A stretch of 64,000 nt of DNA, taken from Astrocystis sublimbata (taxonomy: Eukaryota; Ascomycota; Sordariomycetes; Xylariales; Xylariaceae). The position numbers were made by a program, and so were the translations under genes. The notes under the pieces are model-generated. The model saw only the letters and a program-made list of their open reading frames with translations, was not told the DNA's origin and searched no databases. The stretch covers positions 186,001 to 250,000 of the forward strand of contig JAJNNY010000033.1 of the NCBI GenBank assembly GCA_022453515.1. The letters run 5' to 3'. Shown piece by piece: positions 58,591 to 64,000 of this stretch; position 1 is the stretch's first letter, and every line of letters begins with the position of its first letter.

Positions 58591-61092
58591 CACTCTCGGC
58601 CTTGGCGATGGATGTCCACAACGGAGCCAGAAGAAGCGCGGGTATCCGAAAAGAAGTTGGGGCTAGGTCGGCTTGGCTGATGCAGGGAGCATTGATGCCA
58701 TTGGCGTACAGGAGTTTGTTTCTACCGGTGTTTGGTATCGAAGATAAATGTGCCTAATATACCGTTGTATTTGTAGGCAGGAGATGCACGGTCACTCAAA
58801 CGACAGGCTTATGTAGAATCATGATGATGGCACGATAGCCCATTAATTATTACCAGATTATTGATGTGTCTCCGAGGAAGATTATTTCACTTCTATCAGT
58901 CCCCATGATGGTCTCACAGATTTGGAGTACCATGTCCCGTTACATTATTCATGCATGGTTCGCGATGCGATATTCGCACATATGTACAAGGGCTGGGTCC
59001 ATGATCTGATACCAACGTCCTATGTAACAGAATCTAAGAGTGGTGCAATTATGTACGAGCTCGCGAGTATGCTTTCCGCATACCTACATATGTACCTATA
59101 TTGTTATTATCCCTAATCTATAAGGTATCATGGATGCAATCGCCCGATCTGATTCTAGACTGACATGCACAGTAAACCAGATTAACCACGGTATCTTAGG
59201 TCGTCTCAATTATGCAAGCTAGATGGCCTACTACTACCGGGGAGGTATCTAGTAAGCTTGTTTGAGAATACTAGTAGGTACGGAGCATGGCCAAAATGTT
59301 AGCTGGACAATCCTTCAGTTTCCATTCCACCATCTGAGACGCATAACACTTACCTAGGTACTGACCCATTTCCTCGACTACCGAGGCAGGCCCGGCGGGC
59401 GTGACAGGTGTTGTCTAACTAAGTACCTACTGTACCCCATAGTGGACTATCTACAGTACTTGTAATTCCCATTGCGCAACGACCGACAGACAGCTTAGGT
59501 ACGTCACAATTTGTGTACGCTATATGAGTCGAGAGGCTGGTTGGTGTACATGGGCGACATTTGCAACTACAGTAGGTCATCGACGAATGGACAATGAATC
59601 TTCAATGCATCGTCCATCACTTCAGCTTACAAGTAGAGTAAGTACCTAGGTACGTGCCACTGGTTCGCATCATTGGCCTGCTTTCCGTGCGCAGGCAATA
59701 GTATGCGTGCACGAGCGTAAGTGTGTGTGGGCGTACGAATAGATGTGCATGTCTTGACAAGACGCGATGTGTTATTTGGAATGGCGGTAGAATAATCTCC
59801 GATGAATGCTACACTGCGACTGTACTTTGATACTTCTTGTATATTGATTGACTTAAGCTCATTTCCAGAACTGTTCGATTGCAAAACAAGGGCTGGCTGG
59901 CGTGTTGGGGTCCGAAAAACAAAACGACCAAACGACCAAACGACCCACTGCTCCACTGATCACTGATCCGCTTCATCTACTCATCTACTCCCTCCTGTTT
60001 ATATTTAGAAAGTTGTTTTACTGTACGGCGGGACGGTACGGCTAAATGCCCTGCGAGCCCCGTCCTCTGCCTAGGTACCTACCTACATAGGTGGCTGGGG
60101 GCTGGGACCAGATGCCAGGGACCAGGTAAGTAATCATTATCCCCAGCAATTATTTACTTATCCTTTTATCCTTGATACTTACTAGTAGGCGCATGGGTGA
60201 ATGCCCCCATATGCCGGCAGCCACTCAGCCACAGCAACACAGCAGCATCAATAGCCATTCTTTTTCTTTTTTGGATAGGTCCCTGATGATTGACGGTGAC
60301 GACTGTTTTTTGAACCCCCGTCCCCCTTAGGTAACGCCTGGACAGGTGCCGACAGGCGAGAATAACAAGCCGGCATTGCCGCTCTGGGCGGATCCTGCCT
60401 GCTCGCCTGCTCATCATCTTCTTCCCCACCAACACCAACATTCTTTGCTAAGCTGGCTACACCTACTAGGTTAGGAGTCTTGGGGCCGAGGGGGCCAAGC
60501 AAATCAGCTGAGAGAGAAAGCCTGAGCTGACCCTCTCCCTTTCTGACTGCAGCGTCGTCCACCTTCATGCGCGTCAGGATTGGCTGTCTTCTTGGTCCGT
60601 CATCCTCCAATGTGGCCTAAGCAGAGCACACATGCACCCGGGCAGATCACCCTGGCGAGCTGCATCGCCCTGCCGGTACATATGTATCGCTGCCATGTAT
60701 TACTATGTGCTTGTTTATGCCAAACCGACCAACAACGCCTCGTGCCAGGTTATTCTATTCTAAAATAGTCACGGTGGGGTGCCCGCTCCTGGGACTTATA
60801 TGGGGTACGCTGGTACTATCTGCTCGTCTGGTACTATCTAATATCTATGCTTTATTTCCACGTCGCCAGGACGATCGATTTTAAGTTGATGCCTCCCCAC
60901 TTGCTCAACGTGTCCCTGTTTACTTGCGTGACGACCATTGACAACAAGTGAGACATCCGTTTTGTCTTATCTCCCTCAGCCTTACCCGCCCAAGATCGAC
61001 GACGCTCTCGGATACTTGACGTGAAATAAGAAAGGGTACCTATCGCCGTCAAGGACCTGCGACTACTTATCGTATTGCCGAGACCTCTCAAG
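58591..61092. other. 2.5-kb intergenic region
   Basis: Between NUP188 and the AAA ATPase gene. No gene supported; a 120-codon frame near 60248-60610 has no ATG at its 5' end and no family features. TACCTAGGTA motifs occur at 59349-59359, 59640-59653 and 60071-60090. Confidence 0.5.
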
Positions 61093-64000
61093 ATGGATGG
61101 CACCTGGGTTCACACGCTCGAGGAGGGAATAGAGCCGGTATCCCTTGCGAACCGGCCACCTGCTCCCGCTCCCAAACCGCAGAGATTCCAGTCCGTTCGC
61201 GTTACAAGTGGCAAACCAAAACTTCAGGATCGTGCGGCGCCCAATCGCCACAGTGCCTTCTACGGATCCCAAGAGATCCGGCAGCTAGGCAACGACTTGA
61301 GCGAAGCTCGAGCACGCAGACGAAACAGTGCCTTTTACGGAGCCCAGGAGATTCGAAATTCGGATAACGGGCCCAACGGAGGTGAGCTGGCTGGCTGTTA
61401 CATGACTCTATGCGCAACTTGACTAACTCATCCTTCGAACTGCAGGCCTCTCACAGAATGGGGGCTTCGGGGATTTGAGTATGGTGGACCCCCACAATCG
61501 GCTTTCGAAGCTCGAACGGATGTTTTCAAATCGTCAGTCTGTGGAAGTACCACATGTAGTGCAAGAGTCCATCAAAGAGACGCTGAAGGAGACGCTGGAG
61601 CTTTCGGACGACCCCATGCTTCAGACCAAGCCACTCGTACGAGAGTGTAACTGGGAGCAGTTTAAGAACCGTTATCCCGACGAAATGGACACTTTTGCGA
61701 TCGAGGCTCTACTGGCCCAGGACGACTTGGTCGAACAGATCGAGGCAGACCAGCTGAAGCGGTTAAAACCGGAACATAGAAAGGCTTTTGAGCCCACCAA
61801 ACGAAAATCGCGACAGATTAGAGGCCGGAGGAGGGTGGACGATGCACCAATAGAACGTGTCCGTATCAATTCGGCTGTCCTTCTCGGATATCTGAGCAAG
61901 GTGACAGGTGATGGTCCGTGGATGAACAAACCGCACACGTTCCTGGCGCCCTTTAACCTCCTCATACATTTCCATGAAAAAATGGAGGAGGAACTGCGCT
62001 TATTGGAAGAATTCTGTGACAACGACGGCACCAGCACGCAACAGGCCCATACCACAGGGGCTAATGCCCAAGATTTCGAATTTCTTGGCAACGAGGAGGT
62101 GCAGAGCATGATGAAGAGCCGGAGGGCTTACGCTGACATGAAATGTTACGTGAATTTCGTCAATACGCGGCTCATCCCTCGACGCAACATGTATTCTAAC
62201 CCGGACAGCTCCTGTCCGTCAAAGGTCAGATATCGCGATCTGGCGTCCCTGTTCCGCCCTGGTGATCTGGTTATCGAGCCCGGCGTCACTCAAACCGAGA
62301 ACCAGATCAGGGACAAGCGGAGTTCAAGGGTGATGAGTGTTGCCGAACCTAAGCTATGGAGGGTATGCTACGTCTCCGAAGATACGCCCGCTTGGTCTGT
62401 CAGCAACCTAGACGCACCCAATGACGAGCTTCAGAGTCGAGTTGACGTCGGGGACGAGGCAACACACTTGCGTCTTTACTATATTGACTTTGATGGACAA
62501 CGCTTTGCTCCGGTCAGGGGGGACGCGCCGATCGAGTTCTTCGAGGGCGAGAAGGAAATCACAAAACTACCAATATACCCCCTCCGATTCCACAAGGATC
62601 ACGAGGGCTTCTTACGAGACCTTCGGGAAAGAGGTCAGAGATTCCGAGAAATCGTGTCTTCGGGAAATCCCACGCTCTCGTACCGAGGATGGACATTGAC
62701 CAAAGACCCTTCTGGCCGCGATATCGAGTCCAGGCCCGGTCAGGGCTCCACCTGGCCAGAGAACATCGAGAGTGACGTGATTGTAGACTTTAACGAGGCC
62801 TTCCAGGTGAATCCTTGGTGGAAGCCAGCTTTCCAGCACTTCCCGGAGGCTGAATCCTTCTACCCGACCACGACACGCGACGAGTTCCCGATTGTGGAGT
62901 GGTCTGACAGGAGCCGCTTCAAGGCATTCGCCAACCGAGAAGAGATGGTCGTCGAGTATGACGGGGTGCGGGAGCTGGAATGGACAAAGTTCCTGGAGAC
63001 GGACACTTTCATTAACCAAGGCGATGCATCGGACCCGTTTGGGAGCCTTGCACAGGAACTGTCCCCCGAGGACCTCGCGCTGCTTCCCTCACGGCTATTC
63101 GTCTACGCGCTACGCAGCCGGAGCTTCATCAACGCCGACATCAAATACCTCAAACCGGCTCGAGACACTCTCAACCCGCTGGAGAGCCTGCAGCTTCCCG
63201 AGAAGCACAAGGTGATGATACAGTCAGCGGTCTTCGGACACCTGGAGAAGAAAAAGGTCCGGAGACGCGCTACGCTACTCGACAGCGAATTTCTGGATCA
63301 GGATATCATCGAAGGCAAGGGACGAGGGCTGGCCGTGCTACTCCACGGACCGCCTGGTGTCGGCAAGACAGCAACGGCCGAAGCTGTTGCCCACTTCTAC
63401 AAGAAGCCTCTCTTCCCCATTACGTCTAGCGATCTGGGAACCGACCCGTGGGATGTCGAGGCGAAGTTGTCGGAGATATTCCGCCTGGCGAATCTATGGG
63501 ACTGCATCCTGCTGCTGGACGAGGCCGAGACACTGCTAGCACAGAGAGAGAAGAAGGACAGCAACCTCCAGAAGAGCTCTCTCGTGTCAGGTAAGCCGCA
63601 TAGTTGACAATTTTTTTCTGAACATGACGAAGCCGGGCTAATACACATCATTCCCAGTCTTCCTCCGCACGCTCGAGTACTACTCAGGGATCCTGTTCTT
63701 GACAACAAATCGGCCCGACGTCATGGATGACGCCGTTAAGTCACGAGTGCAGGTGAGCCTGGGGTACCCACGGCTGGGGCTGATCGAGACGTTGGCCATC
63801 TTCCAGACCAACCTGGATCGGTTGATGGACATCGAGTTCGAGCGGGCGCGCATCACGGGCGAGCCCGCACTCGAGGTCAAGTCGGACGGCATCTTGGCCT
63901 TCGCAGCCGCCCACTACCACCGGCACGAGGGCAACCCTACGTCGCCGCCGTGGAACGGCAGGCAGATCCGCAACGCATTCCAAATCGCACCGTCGATCGC
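61093..64000 (+). CDS. Fungal AAA+ ATPase with N-terminal DUF7025-like region (3' end beyond window)
   Basis: Member of a large fungal family of AAA ATPases with a long uncharacterised N-terminal region and one C-terminal AAA domain; cellular role unknown. Exons 61093-61381, 61446-63590 and 63658 to the edge; at least ~920 residues. A disordered N-terminus carries a duplicated motif (SAFYGSQEIR at 54-63, SAFYGAQEIR at 79-88). The middle region contains HLRLYYIDFDGQRFAPVRG and IYPLRFHKD with RGQRFREI, the usual N-domain blocks of this family. The AAA core has Walker A GPPGVGKT at about 733-740 and Walker B ILLLDEAE near 785. A sensor-1 segment GILFLTTNRPDVMDDAVKSR in exon 3 has the expected Asn. 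The frame is still open at base 64000, so the C-terminal lid is cut off. The frame runs upstream without an ATG; 61093 is the first one. Confidence 0.88.

Noticed and set aside
60248..60610. 120-codon minus-strand frame upstream of the AAA ATPase
   Set aside because: No ATG at the 5' end and low-complexity basic sequence; no family resemblance.

Overview
The window is nuclear DNA of a filamentous ascomycete (Pezizomycotina, most likely a Sordariomycete). The evidence is the gene structure: short introns of about 50-100 nt with GT-AG ends and CTNAC branch sites, a three-domain GATase-IGPS-PRAI tryptophan gene, and Zn2Cys6 and RTA1-type genes. Genes lie on both strands with no operons and no sign of bacterial sequence. 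Exon boundaries were placed by hand from reading frame, splice consensus and remembered family alignments; no RNA data were available.

Layout. 1-9 kb: AMSH-type deubiquitinase (cut by the left edge), prefoldin subunit 6, VPS4 and NOP56. 9-13.3 kb: a membrane-anchored GH114 glycosidase, a tRNA-Lys(CUU) gene, and a divergent beta-tubulin. 15.6-25.5 kb: RTA1-like membrane protein, CDC123, CWC21, a mitochondrial DUF1640 protein and a cytochrome-b561-like protein with a long disordered tail. 26.3-31 kb: kinetochore protein NNF1, with a 5S rRNA gene inside its second intron, and a G3BP-like NTF2/RRM protein. 31-44 kb is gene-poor; it holds one clear gene (a Zn2Cys6 transcription factor) and two doubtful remnants. 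44.4-64 kb: RanBP1, a DUF4211 protein, TRP1, the large nucleoporin NUP188, and an AAA+ ATPase cut by the right edge.

Most genes are housekeeping genes of separate pathways: ESCRT and ubiquitin (AMSH, VPS4), tubulin folding and microtubules (prefoldin 6, beta-tubulin), box C/D snoRNP (NOP56), translation initiation (CDC123), splicing (CWC21), nuclear transport (RanBP1, NUP188). They do not form one pathway; neighbours mostly share only intergenic promoters.

The two most notable features are RNA genes. (1) The tRNA-Lys(CUU) gene at 10945-11084 folds perfectly only if a 67-nt insertion in its T-stem is removed. The insertion is not at the canonical 37/38 site and looks like an mRNA-type spliceosomal intron: GTGAGT donor, CTGAC branch site, CAG acceptor. 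(2) A 120-nt 5S rRNA gene lies, in the same orientation, inside the unusually long (431 nt) second intron of NNF1, and several of its helices carry compensatory changes. A third pattern is the dense scatter of palindromic TACCTAGGTA / TAGGTAGG motifs through almost every intergenic region.
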